Origin: Roseibacterium elongatum DSM 19469
GTDB taxonomy: Bacteria > Pseudomonadota > Alphaproteobacteria > Rhodobacterales > Rhodobacteraceae
NCBI RefSeq assembly: GCF_000590925.1
Contig: NZ_CP004372.1
Location: forward strand, 258,001-322,000
DNA length: 64,000 nt
Direction of reading: 5' to 3'
Shown: positions 27,080 through 35,189 of the stretch, piece after piece
Layout of the letters: each line of letters opens with the position of its first letter
How positions within the stretch are numbered: position 1 is the first letter of the stretch
Program-made: the position numbers and the translations under genes
The notes under the pieces: model-generated
What the model was told of the DNA's origin: nothing
What the model saw: the letters and a program-made list of their open reading frames with translations, nothing else
The model's database searches: none

Positions 27080-27985
27080 TCAGACCGCGGTTGCGACCGG
27101 CTGCGCCTTGCGGGGTTGCACCAGAAACAGGCCGACCATCATCAGCGCGAGCGCCGCCCAGACCCAGGGCGAATAGCTTTCGCCCAGGATCAGCTTGGCC
27201 CAGAGAATGCCGCAGCCCGTCACCAGATAGCTGACCTGCGCGGCAAAGACCGCCCCGGCGCGGCCCACCAGCCAGACATAGCCTGCATAGGCCATGGCAT
27301 GGGCCAGCGACGATCCGACGATGGCCAAGTCGGGCGCGCCATAGGGCGGCAAGGGCGCGATCCATTGCCCCGTCATGATGGCCAGGGGCGCAGACAGCAC
27401 CAGCCCCACCGCGGACGCGCCCAGCAGGACCTGCACGGGGTCCAACCCCTCGGTCCCGTAGCGCGCCACGAAATTCCCCTCGACCGCGTAGAAGGCCGGG
27501 GCGACCAGCGCCATCGGCAGCCACCAGACCATGGCCGGGTCGGGCAGGCTGGCCTCGGGCAGGCCGATCAGCAGGATGGCGGCAAACCCCAGGACCAGGC
27601 CCGTCAGCCGCAGCGCCGAAAACCGGTCCATCCCAAGGGCCAGTGCGATGGGAAAGGACAGCATCGGCACGGTCGACAGCACGATCGACAGGATGCCCGA
27701 GGGCAGGTGGATCGCCGCCGTATAGCTGGCCGAGTTGGGCAGCAGCGTGCCGATCAGCGCGATGATCGTGTAAAGCGCCACATGCCGCCCCGTGACCGGT
27801 AGCCGGCCGCCGCGCAAGGCGTTCAGCGGCGCAAGGATCAGCGCGCCGATGGCGAACTGCCAGAAGATGATCCCGAAATGGCGATAGCCGTCCGAGACGG
27901 CGATCTTGGCGAAGGGCTGCGTGATGCCCCAGGCGGCGCCGATCCCGACCAAAAGGGCGATCAGCACCAGCCGGTCGCGGCTCAC
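27080..27985 (-). CDS. DMT superfamily (EamA) transporter
   Basis: A 301-residue protein with ten predicted helices in two EamA repeats (GIGAAWGITQPFAKIAV at the N-terminus; LPSGILSIVLSTVPMLSFPIAL in the first repeat; AAQVSYLVTGCGILWAKLILGE in the second). It starts with GTG, which overlaps the stop of the YmdB-type gene by four bases (GTGA), so translation is coupled. It probably exports a metabolite; the substrate is unknown. Confidence 0.85.
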   Translation of the reverse strand: MSRDRLVLIALLVGIGAAWGITQPFAKIAVSDGYRHFGIIFWQFAIGALILAPLNALRGGRLPVTGRHVALYTIIALIGTLLPNSASYTAAIHLPSGILSIVLSTVPMLSFPIALALGMDRFSALRLTGLVLGFAAILLIGLPEASLPDPAMVWWLPMALVAPAFYAVEGNFVARYGTEGLDPVQVLLGASAVGLVLSAPLAIMTGQWIAPLPPYGAPDLAIVGSSLAHAMAYAGYVWLVGRAGAVFAAQVSYLVTGCGILWAKLILGESYSPWVWAALALMMVGLFLVQPRKAQPVATAV

Positions 27986-28794
27986 GGGGTCGCCTCTTGC
28001 AGGCGGCCGCCGACCCGGATGGGCGCGACGCGCGTGGCCTTGCCCGTACGGTCGTCGGTCTCGACATAGACGCCCGACAGGGTGGCGGGTTCGGCCGCGG
28101 GCGTGAAGCGGCCCTTGGGCATGCCGGTGATGAAGCGGCGCAGCGGCTCGTCCTTTTCCATCCCGATGACCGAGTTGTAGTCGCCGCACATCCCGGCGTC
28201 CGACTGATAGGCCGTGCCGCCCGGCAGGATCATCGTGTCCGAGGTCGGCACATGGGTATGGGTGCCGACAACAAGGCTGGCGCGGCCGTCGCAGAAATGG
28301 CCGGTGGCCATCTTCTCGCTGGTCGCCTCGGCATGGATATCGACGATCACCGCGTTCGCCTGCCCGCCGAGCGGATAGGTCCTGAGCGCGGCATCGAGCG
28401 CCGAGAACGGATCGTCGAAGGGCCGTTTCATGAAGACCTGGCCCAGGGCCTGCGCCACCACCACGCGACGGCCGGCGCGGGCCTCGAACATGCGGATGCC
28501 CTTGCCCGGTGCCTGTTTGGCATAGTTGATCGGGCGCAGTATGCGCGGCTCGGCCTCGACGACCTGCATCATCTCGCGCTGGTCGAAGGCGTGATCGCCA
28601 AGGGTGATGCAATCGGCCCCGGCCTCGAGGATCTCCTTGGCATGCGCGCCCGACAGGCCCGCGCCATTGGTCGCGTTCTCGGCGTTCACGACGACGAAAT
28701 CCAGCCGCCAATCGGCCTTGATCCGGGGCAGATGCGCGGTGATCGCCGTGCGGCCTGCCCGACCCATCACGTCACCAAGGAACAGCAGTTTCAT
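27982..28794 (-). CDS. YmdB-type metallophosphoesterase (TIGR00282 family)
   Basis: A 270-residue calcineurin-like phosphoesterase. The metal-binding motifs are visible: LFLGDVMGRAGR at the N-terminus, VVVNAENATNGAGLS, ITLGDHAFDQRE, and VVGTHTHVPTSD in the C-terminal half. Characterised relatives such as YmdB hydrolyse 2',3'-cyclic nucleotides. It is followed by a DMT transporter with a 4-base overlap and preceded by the 5-formyl-THF cyclo-ligase gene on the same strand, a neighbour arrangement that recurs in alphaproteobacteria as far as I recall. Confidence 0.9.
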   Translation of the reverse strand: MKLLFLGDVMGRAGRTAITAHLPRIKADWRLDFVVVNAENATNGAGLSGAHAKEILEAGADCITLGDHAFDQREMMQVVEAEPRILRPINYAKQAPGKGIRMFEARAGRRVVVAQALGQVFMKRPFDDPFSALDAALRTYPLGGQANAVIVDIHAEATSEKMATGHFCDGRASLVVGTHTHVPTSDTMILPGGTAYQSDAGMCGDYNSVIGMEKDEPLRRFITGMPKGRFTPAAEPATLSGVYVETDDRTGKATRVAPIRVGGRLQEATP

Positions 28795-28848
28795 GCCCCC
28801 CGATTATGCCGCGACGATGCGCACGGCAAGGGGCGGCAGGGCGACCGT

Positions 28849-29412
28849 CTAGGACCGAATGACGCCCCGCTCAGTCACGATGGCATCCAGCCGTTCATCC
28901 GTGGGTTCGACCGGAAGGGGCGGCAATTGCTGCGCGGCATAGGCAAGCCCGATGGCGCGAACGGGCCCCGCGGCGCGCAGACGCGCCAGTGTTCGGTCGT
29001 AGAAGCCGCCGCCATAGCCCAGCCTGTTGCGCGCTGCATCGAACCCGACCAGCGGCACGATCAGCACCTCGGGCGTGACCCAATCACCATGTTTGGGCAC
29101 CTTGGCGCCGAATGGCCCCTCAACCACCACACAGCCCGGCGCCCAGGCGCGAAACTCAAGCGGCAGCCGATTGCCAGCAATCACCGGCACACAGATCTGC
29201 GATCCAGCCTCGTGCAGCGCCGTCATGGCGGGCAGCGGATCGATCTCGGTGCGAATCGGCATGTATCCCGCGACGGTTCGGCCCGCGGCCGCACCGATCG
29301 CGGCCAGAACATGCTGCGTCGCGTGCTGGGTGGCGGGTCCGCCGGCGTCATGGGCCTGTTTCCGGGCGGCATAGGCGCGCTTGCGCAACAGGGCTTTGTC
29401 ATCGTGGCTCAT
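28849..29412 (-). CDS. 5-formyltetrahydrofolate cyclo-ligase
   Basis: Converts 5-formyl-THF to 5,10-methenyl-THF with ATP, salvaging folate. The 187-residue product has LLRKRAYAARKQ near the N-terminus, the central YMPIRTEIDPLP, and the signature VPLVGFDAARNRLGYGGGFYDRTL with the conserved GYGGGYYDR-type loop. ATG 29412 follows a G-rich AAGGG region. It heads the run with the YmdB-type gene and is divergent from the VOC gene. Confidence 0.92.
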   Translation of the reverse strand: MSHDDKALLRKRAYAARKQAHDAGGPATQHATQHVLAAIGAAAGRTVAGYMPIRTEIDPLPAMTALHEAGSQICVPVIAGNRLPLEFRAWAPGCVVVEGPFGAKVPKHGDWVTPEVLIVPLVGFDAARNRLGYGGGFYDRTLARLRAAGPVRAIGLAYAAQQLPPLPVEPTDERLDAIVTERGVIRS

Positions 29413-29531
29413 GCCCCGCACCCTTCCCCGGCAACCGGGCAATCGCAACAGGCCGCGCGACGCACAAGCGGGCTTTTCCGACACGCACCCGCGCGCTACG
29501 CCTTTCATCGACGGGCAGAACAGGGGCGACC

Positions 29532-30146
29532 ATGCTGACACTCGACCATATCGCAATTTCGACCGAAGCGCTGGAAACCGGCGCGATCGATCTGGAGGAC
29601 AAGCTGGGCGTGCCCCTGTCAAAGGGCGGCCAGCATGCGGCCATGGGCACGTGGAACAGGCTGCTGTCGCTCGGTCCCGGCGAATACCTGGAACTGATCG
29701 CCATCGAGCCGGGTGCGCCCGCCCCGCCGCAGCAGCGATGGTTCGACCTCGACAATTTCGCAGGGGTGACGCGCAGCACCACGTGGATCTGCCGCTGCGA
29801 CGATCTCGACGCCGCGCTTGCCGCCGCGCCCGAGGGCGCCGGCGTTGCATGGGACCTGGCGCGCGCCGACCTGCGGTGGCGCATGGCGATCCCGCAAAAC
29901 GGCCTCTTGCCCTTCTCGGGCCTGTTCCCCGCGCTGATCGAATGGACGGCACCCGCCCACCCCGCCGATCGGCTGGAAGATCGCGGCGTGCGCCTTACGG
30001 GGCTGCGCCTGGTCTCGCCTCAGGCCGAGGCGCTGGCCGCCGCGCTCGCGCCCCTCGTCCGCGACGACCGGATCGAGGTTCTGCACGGCGAGACGCCGCG
30101 CATGGAGGCCATTCTGAGCACGCCGAACGGCGAGATCCGCCTGTGA
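29532..30146 (+). CDS. VOC (glyoxalase-like) family protein
   Basis: A 204-residue protein of the glyoxalase-like 3 type. It begins LTLDHIAISTEALETGAIDLEDKLG, with the metal-ligand His at DHIAI, and has the GTWNRLLSLGPGEYLELIAIEP strand in which Glu would be the second ligand. Metal-dependent isomerase, dioxygenase or binding roles are all possible; the substrate is unknown. Its stop overlaps the next gene by four bases (GTGA). Confidence 0.8.
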   Translation: MLTLDHIAISTEALETGAIDLEDKLGVPLSKGGQHAAMGTWNRLLSLGPGEYLELIAIEPGAPAPPQQRWFDLDNFAGVTRSTTWICRCDDLDAALAAAPEGAGVAWDLARADLRWRMAIPQNGLLPFSGLFPALIEWTAPAHPADRLEDRGVRLTGLRLVSPQAEALAAALAPLVRDDRIEVLHGETPRMEAILSTPNGEIRL

Positions 30147-30616
30147 TCCGGCCGGCCCGCCCCGGCGATGCCGACGTCATCGCCACGATCTGGAACGCGA
30201 TCATCCGCGACACCGTCATCACTTTCACCACGGCCGAGAAAACGCCCGACGCCCTGGCCCGCAGCATGGAGGACGGCGCGCCCTTCGTCGTTGCCGAACA
30301 TGTTGGGGGTGTCGTGGGCTTTGCCACGGCAAGTCAGTTTCGCGGCGGGCCGGGCTATGCCCATACATGGGAGCATTCGATCCACGTTGCCGACACGGCC
30401 CGCGGCCGCGGGATCGGCCGTGCCCTGATGGCGGCCATCGAGGCGGCGTTGCGGGCGCGCGGCGCGCATTCGGTCTTCGCGGGCGTCTCCGGTGAAAACG
30501 CCGAAGCCATCGCCTTTCACACGGCGCTTGGATATGCCGAGGCCGCACGCCTGCGCGAGGTGGGGTGGAAATTCGGTCGCTGGCACGATCTGGTTCTGCT
30601 GCAAAAGATGCTTTGA
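30143..30616 (+). CDS. GNAT family N-acetyltransferase (phosphinothricin acetyltransferase-like)
   Basis: A 157-residue acetyl-CoA-dependent acetyltransferase. It starts with GTG coupled to the VOC gene. IRPARPGDADVIATIWN is the usual GNAT beginning, and HVADTARGRGIGRALMAAIEA is the acetyl-CoA-binding motif A with RGRGIG. GVSGENAEAIAFHTALGY and GWKFGRWHDLVLLQK match the phosphinothricin/methionine sulfone acetyltransferase subgroup. The physiological substrate is not known. Confidence 0.88.
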   Translation: MIRPARPGDADVIATIWNAIIRDTVITFTTAEKTPDALARSMEDGAPFVVAEHVGGVVGFATASQFRGGPGYAHTWEHSIHVADTARGRGIGRALMAAIEAALRARGAHSVFAGVSGENAEAIAFHTALGYAEAARLREVGWKFGRWHDLVLLQKML

Positions 30617-30701
30617 TCCGCTTTCGCCCGGACGAAACGGCCCCTGCCGCGCGACGAGGTTTCCCCTGCCGCTCGCCGGCGGGTTGCGCTAGAAGACGCT
30701 C

Positions 30702-31415
30702 ATGTCGCTCTGGTCCCGCATATCCGACGCGCTTGCCGCCCTTGCCAAGGGCGAGGGATTGTCGAGTGTCTTCGACCGCTTGCGCACCCCGCCCGAACGC
30801 ACGGTCGCCTTCACCATCGCGGTGATCGCCCTGTCCGCCAAGATGGCCAAGGCCGACGGCCTTGTGACCCGCGACGAGGTCGCCGCGTTCCGCGATGTCT
30901 TTCACGTCGCCGCCGAGGAGGAACGCGCGGCGGCCCGCGTTTTCAACATGGCACGCGAGGATGTCGCCGGTTTCGAGGATTATGCCCGCCGAATCGCCCG
31001 CATGTTCAAATCCGAGGACCAGCCCTGTGGTCAGGATTCGGTCCTGTGCGACCTGATGGAGGGTCTGTTCCACATCGCGGCCGCCGACGGCGAGTACCAC
31101 CCCGGCGAGGACGCGTTTCTCAGCCGCGTGGCCGAGATCTTCGGGATGGAGCCGGCCACCTTTCGCAAGATGCGGGCGCGCCACATTCCCGATGCCGTGG
31201 CCGACCCCTACGCCATCCTGGGCGTGCCGCTCGATGCCTCGCTCGACCAGATCCGGGCCGCCTGGCGGGCCGAGGTGCGCAACACCCACCCCGACCGCAT
31301 GATCTCGCGCGGGGTGCCGCCCGAGGCCGTGAAACTGGCCGAGGCGCGGCTGGCGGCGATCAATGCTGCCTGGGAAACCATCGAAGCCGAACGCAGCCGC
31401 CCAAGGACGCCCTAG
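30702..31415 (+). CDS. DjlA-like J-domain protein (TerB + DnaJ)
   Basis: A 237-residue co-chaperone-like protein. The N-terminal two thirds form a TerB-like helical domain (KMAKADGLVTRDEVAAF and AAADGEYHPGEDAFL are the acidic loops). The C-terminal J domain covers about residues 165-232 with the Hsp70-activating HPD in RNTHPDRM. The single N-terminal membrane helix of E. coli DjlA is absent, so this form should be cytosolic. The next gene starts one base after the stop. Confidence 0.88.
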   Translation: MSLWSRISDALAALAKGEGLSSVFDRLRTPPERTVAFTIAVIALSAKMAKADGLVTRDEVAAFRDVFHVAAEEERAAARVFNMAREDVAGFEDYARRIARMFKSEDQPCGQDSVLCDLMEGLFHIAAADGEYHPGEDAFLSRVAEIFGMEPATFRKMRARHIPDAVADPYAILGVPLDASLDQIRAAWRAEVRNTHPDRMISRGVPPEAVKLAEARLAAINAAWETIEAERSRPRTP

Positions 31416-31416
31416 G

Positions 31417-32454
31417 ATGCGGATCGCGACCTACAATGTCGAATGGTTCCACGCCCTGTTCGACGATGACGGTCGGCTCTTGAACGACGCGGCATGGTCG
31501 GCCCGCCACGACGTGACGCGCGAAGATCAGATCGCGGCGCTTGCCCATGTGTTCCGCAGCCTCGACGCCGACGCGATCCTCGTGGTCGAGGCCCCCGACA
31601 CCAGCCGCCACCGCGATGGCACCGTCGCGCTGGAAAGCTTCGCCGCCCATGCGGGCCTACGTGCGCGCAAGGCGCTGATCGGCTTTGCCAATACCACGCA
31701 GCAGGAATTGATGCTGCTCTACGACCCCGACATCATCGGCGCGCGCCATGATCCCCAGCGCGCCACCAGCGGGAAGGGCGGCGCCAATGGCGCCCCGCGG
31801 TTCGATGGCGCGTTTCGCATCGATCTGGATATCGACGCGACACAGGACGTGGTCACCTTTTCCAAACCCCCGCTCGAGGCCGCGCTCGAGACGCCGCTGG
31901 GACCACTGCGCCTGATCGGGGTGCATGTGAAATCCAAGGCCCCGCATGGCGCCAACACCCCCGACGAGGTGATGCGCATCGCCATCGCGAATCGGCGCAA
32001 GCAACTGGCGCAATGCATCTGGCTGCGCCGGCGGGTCGAGACGCATCTGGCGGCCGGCGAAGACGTGATCGTGCTGGGCGATCTCAATGACGGGCCGGGC
32101 CTCGACGAATACGAGAAACTCTTCGGGCGGTCCGGCGTCGAAATCCTCATGGGTCTGGACGCGCCCCGCGATCTGCGGCTCTACGATCCCCATGCCGACC
32201 GCGCCCTGCAAAGCCGCCTGGCGGCGCAATCCAGCACGGCGCGGTTCTTCATCGAAGAGGAAGATCGCTATCTCTCGGCCTTGCTCGACTACATCATGGT
32301 GTCGCCCGGCCTGCGGGCCCATGCCGGATCATGGCGCATCTGGCACCCGTTCGAAGACCCCGGATGCTGGCGCGACGCCCGCTTGCGCGATGCGCTGCTG
32401 ACCGCCTCAGACCATTTCCCGGTCACCTTGGATCTGGATGCGACACCTTCATGA
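31417..32454 (+). CDS. Endonuclease/exonuclease/phosphatase family protein
   Basis: A 345-residue metal-dependent hydrolase of the EEP superfamily. It starts MRIATYNVEWFHALFDDD. The metal-binding Glu is probably in ILVVEAPDT, the catalytic VLGDLNDGP is in the C-terminal half, and the final SDHFPVTLDL holds the conserved Asp-His pair. No signal peptide is seen. It begins one base after the DjlA-like stop with AAGGA upstream, so the two are co-transcribed. Nucleic acid or phospholipid substrates are both possible. Confidence 0.85.
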   Translation: MRIATYNVEWFHALFDDDGRLLNDAAWSARHDVTREDQIAALAHVFRSLDADAILVVEAPDTSRHRDGTVALESFAAHAGLRARKALIGFANTTQQELMLLYDPDIIGARHDPQRATSGKGGANGAPRFDGAFRIDLDIDATQDVVTFSKPPLEAALETPLGPLRLIGVHVKSKAPHGANTPDEVMRIAIANRRKQLAQCIWLRRRVETHLAAGEDVIVLGDLNDGPGLDEYEKLFGRSGVEILMGLDAPRDLRLYDPHADRALQSRLAAQSSTARFFIEEEDRYLSALLDYIMVSPGLRAHAGSWRIWHPFEDPGCWRDARLRDALLTASDHFPVTLDLDATPS

Positions 32455-32482
32455 GGCGGCCAACCCGTCCTATATTGTCCCT

Positions 32483-32845
32483 ATGACCCGCCGTCGCCTG
32501 ATCCCCGCCGCCCTCGCCACGCTCCTTGCTGCTGGCCCCGTCAGCGCGCAGCAGGATGATGGCGACATGTCCGAAGGGCTCGACCTCCTGCGCGAAGGCT
32601 CGCGCATGATCCTCGAAAACCTGCTCGACGACATGCGCCCCATGCTCGACGAGGTCCGCCCGTTCTTCGAAGAGGAGATGTTGCCTTTCCTCGAGGAACT
32701 CGGCCGCCAGATCGACGATCTGACCGCCTACGAGTTGCCCGAACGCCTGCCCAACGGCGATATCATCATTCGGCGCTCGCCCGATGCCCCACCGCTCGAC
32801 GCCCCCCAGCCCGAGGTTGGCGACGGCGGCGAGGTCGAACTCTAA
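32483..32845 (+). CDS. Small secreted acidic protein
   Basis: A 120-residue protein with a twin-Arg-like basic start (MTRRRLIPAALATLLAAGPVSAQQ) and a likely signal-peptide cleavage at AQQ. The mature part is helical and acidic (ILENLLDDMRPMLDEVRPFF, LPFLEELGRQIDDLTAYE) and ends in a Pro/Asp-rich tail. Relatives are widespread in Rhodobacteraceae, often with misleading ATPase names; no ATPase motif is present. Function unknown. Confidence 0.7.
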   Translation: MTRRRLIPAALATLLAAGPVSAQQDDGDMSEGLDLLREGSRMILENLLDDMRPMLDEVRPFFEEEMLPFLEELGRQIDDLTAYELPERLPNGDIIIRRSPDAPPLDAPQPEVGDGGEVEL

Positions 32846-32902
32846 ACGCCCCCCGTCGCCCTATCTTTATCCCGAAAATATGCACCGCGCGGAACGCGCG
32901 AC

Positions 32903-32937
32903 AGCCCCGCAAGGGGCTCAAGGCCCCTTGCGGGGCT
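32903..32937. terminator. Strong hairpin between convergent genes
   Basis: AGCCCCGCAAGGGGC (32903-32917) and its exact complement (32923-32937) form a 15-bp stem with a 5-base loop. It lies between the convergent small-secreted-protein gene and the enoyl-CoA hydratase gene, fitting a two-way terminator, although no T tract follows. Confidence 0.7.
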
Positions 32938-32969
32938 TGCCCGGGCGACGGCAAAGCCGGCGCAATCCC

Positions 32970-33728
32970 TCAGAAATCCTTGAGCATCCGCGTCGTCTCG
33001 GGGTCGAGGAACCCCGCCACCGTCGCCTCGGTTTCCAACGCCATCGCGCGGTTCAGGTCGGGCAGGCCGGCGGTGTTCAACACGCGCTTCATCGCCCGCA
33101 TCGACAGGGGCGGCAGGTCGGCCAGCCGCGCGGCCACCACCATCGCCTCCTCCATCAGCGCCTCTTCCGGCACCACGCGCCAGGCCAGGCCCATCTCGGC
33201 CAGGTCCGCCGCGTCATACCGCTCGCCCAGAAACAGCATCTCGCGCGCCTTGGCGAGGCCCACCAGCGACGGCAGGATGGCCGTGACGGCCCCCGTCACG
33301 AACAGGTTCAGAGACACCTCGGGGAAGAACCCCCGCGCGCTGTCGGCCCAGATCGGGAAATCGCAGTTGATCGCCCATTCGAAGCCGCCGCCCACGGCCC
33401 AGCCGTTGATCGCGCCCACCACCGGGGCCTCGCCCTGCACCAGCGCCACGGTGCAGCGCTGGATCGCCTCGACCAGATCGCGGGCTTCGTCCTCGCTGTC
33501 GGGGTGCACATGCGCCTGCCGGTCGTCGCCCGCGCAAAACGCCCGCCCCGCCCCGGTCAACAGGATCACCCGCGTTTCGGGGTCGGCATTGGCATCTTCG
33601 ACCGCGCGCGCAAGGTCGTCGATCAACTGACGGTTCATGGCATTCAGCCGCTCGGGCCGGTTCAGGGTGAGGATCCGCACCGCGCCGCGCCGCTCGCTCA
33701 ACACCGTCTCGTAGGTGAAATCGCTCAT
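32970..33728 (-). CDS. Enoyl-CoA hydratase/isomerase (crotonase) family protein
   Basis: A 252-residue crotonase-fold enzyme. LNRPERLNAMNRQLIDDL and the oxyanion-hole segments GAGRAFCAGDD and GAINGWAVGGGFEWAINCD are visible. One catalytic-acid position is in the FFPEVSLNLFVTGA segment. It probably hydrates or isomerises an enoyl-CoA. Its ATG overlaps the stop of the CoA-ligase gene by four bases, so the pair acts on one substrate: activation, then crotonase chemistry. Confidence 0.9.
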   Translation of the reverse strand: MSDFTYETVLSERRGAVRILTLNRPERLNAMNRQLIDDLARAVEDANADPETRVILLTGAGRAFCAGDDRQAHVHPDSEDEARDLVEAIQRCTVALVQGEAPVVGAINGWAVGGGFEWAINCDFPIWADSARGFFPEVSLNLFVTGAVTAILPSLVGLAKAREMLFLGERYDAADLAEMGLAWRVVPEEALMEEAMVVAARLADLPPLSMRAMKRVLNTAGLPDLNRAMALETEATVAGFLDPETTRMLKDF

Positions 33729-35026
33729 TCATACCCCCGTATCACGCGTTTTGTCTTGCCCTCGGTCCGGGGCAGCGTGCCATGGGGCAGCAGCACCACC
33801 TCGGCCGTCGCCCCCAGCCGCGCCTTGATCTCTTGCGCCACGGCCTCGGCCAAAGCCCCGGCCTGCGCGCCTTGGGCCAGTTCCACCTCGAGCGGCAGGC
33901 GATCATAGGGCGGCGGGGTGTCGAGCCGGACGCGGTACTCGCCCGACAACTCGGAAAAGGAATTGACCACGGCAGCCACCATGGACGGGAACATGTTCAG
34001 CCCCCGCACCACCACCATATCATCCGAGCGCCCCACCACGCGGAACCGGAACCCGGTTACGCCGCAGGCACAGGACTCGGTTGCCACGATTTCCAGGATG
34101 TCGCCGGTGCGAAACCGCACCAAGGGCTGACAATCGCGGATCAGGTGGGTCAGCACCAACTCCCCCCGCTGGCCCGGCGCGATGGGGACCACATCACCGC
34201 TGTCGGGGTCGATCAGTTCGGGGTGCATCACGTCCATCCCCATGAAATGCAGCGCCGTGTCATGGGGACATTCGGCGGCGAAATTGCAGAAAACGTCGGA
34301 CACGCCGTAATTGGCATTGCGCGCCTGCATGCCCCAGGTCTCCATCATCCGGGCGCGAAAGGCCGGGTCATCCACCCCCGGTTCACCGCCGAACAGGCCC
34401 AGTTTCAGGCCCAGATCGCGCGGATGGGTGCCCGGAAAGCGTTCGGCGATGACACGCTCCAGCACCGCCGGGTAGGAGGGTGTGCAAGAAATCGCGTCAA
34501 CCCCCACCTCTCGGATCGTGCGCACCAGCAACTCGGTCGACCCGACGCCGAACGGCACGACCAGCGCGCCCGTCTCCTCCAGCGTCATGTGATCCGACAG
34601 GCCGCCCATCCACATCTGGTAGTTCAGGCAATGCACCACGCGGTGGCCCGGCCCCAGCCCCGCCGAGGCCTGGCAGCGCCCGCCGACTGCCGCCGTGATC
34701 CGCGCGTCGCGGGCGGACAGCGCAAGGTTCATCGCCTGGCCCGTCGTGCCGCTGGTGCGGTGCAGGCGCACCGCTTGTGACACGGGCGTGGCGAGGTAAT
34801 TGCCAAACGGAGGGTGCGCGGCCTGCGCCACGCGCAGTTGCGATTTGTCCGACAGGGGCAACTCGGGCAGGTCCTCCAACCGCGCGGGCGGGGGCCGGTC
34901 CAGCCACAAGGTTCGATAGAACACCGAGTTTTCGGTCACATGCGCCCGCTGTTCCGCCCAGGCCGCCGCCCTGTGCGCGGCCAGATCCTCGGCGCTGGCT
35001 TGTTCCGCCCCCCTCACACACTCCAT
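33725..35026 (-). CDS. PaaK-type (phenylacetate-CoA ligase-like) CoA ligase
   Basis: A 433-residue AMP-forming ligase related to phenylacetate-CoA ligase. HRTSGTTGQAMNLALS is the ATP/AMP-binding loop, NANYGVSDVFCNFAAECPHD resembles the A5 motif region, and LVRFRTGDILEIV with GFRFRVVGRSDDMVVVRGLNMFP are typical PaaK C-terminal motifs. The substrate is probably an aromatic or other unusual acid. It starts at ATG 35026, with an in-frame GTG just before it, and is coupled to the crotonase. No other phenylacetate genes are present, so this is not the standard paa pathway. Confidence 0.85.
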   Translation of the reverse strand: MECVRGAEQASAEDLAAHRAAAWAEQRAHVTENSVFYRTLWLDRPPPARLEDLPELPLSDKSQLRVAQAAHPPFGNYLATPVSQAVRLHRTSGTTGQAMNLALSARDARITAAVGGRCQASAGLGPGHRVVHCLNYQMWMGGLSDHMTLEETGALVVPFGVGSTELLVRTIREVGVDAISCTPSYPAVLERVIAERFPGTHPRDLGLKLGLFGGEPGVDDPAFRARMMETWGMQARNANYGVSDVFCNFAAECPHDTALHFMGMDVMHPELIDPDSGDVVPIAPGQRGELVLTHLIRDCQPLVRFRTGDILEIVATESCACGVTGFRFRVVGRSDDMVVVRGLNMFPSMVAAVVNSFSELSGEYRVRLDTPPPYDRLPLEVELAQGAQAGALAEAVAQEIKARLGATAEVVLLPHGTLPRTEGKTKRVIRGYE

Positions 35027-35189
35027 CACCGCACCCCGTTGTCATCCGCCATGGGATCGGACCAGCGCCGCAGCCCCCCGTCAAGCACCGCCATCGCGGC
35101 TTTCTTCCCCTTTCGCCTTGAGACGGGCGGGTCCGGGGCGCATATCTTGGCTCAACACAGATCAAACGACGACAGACGAGGTTTCCCAG

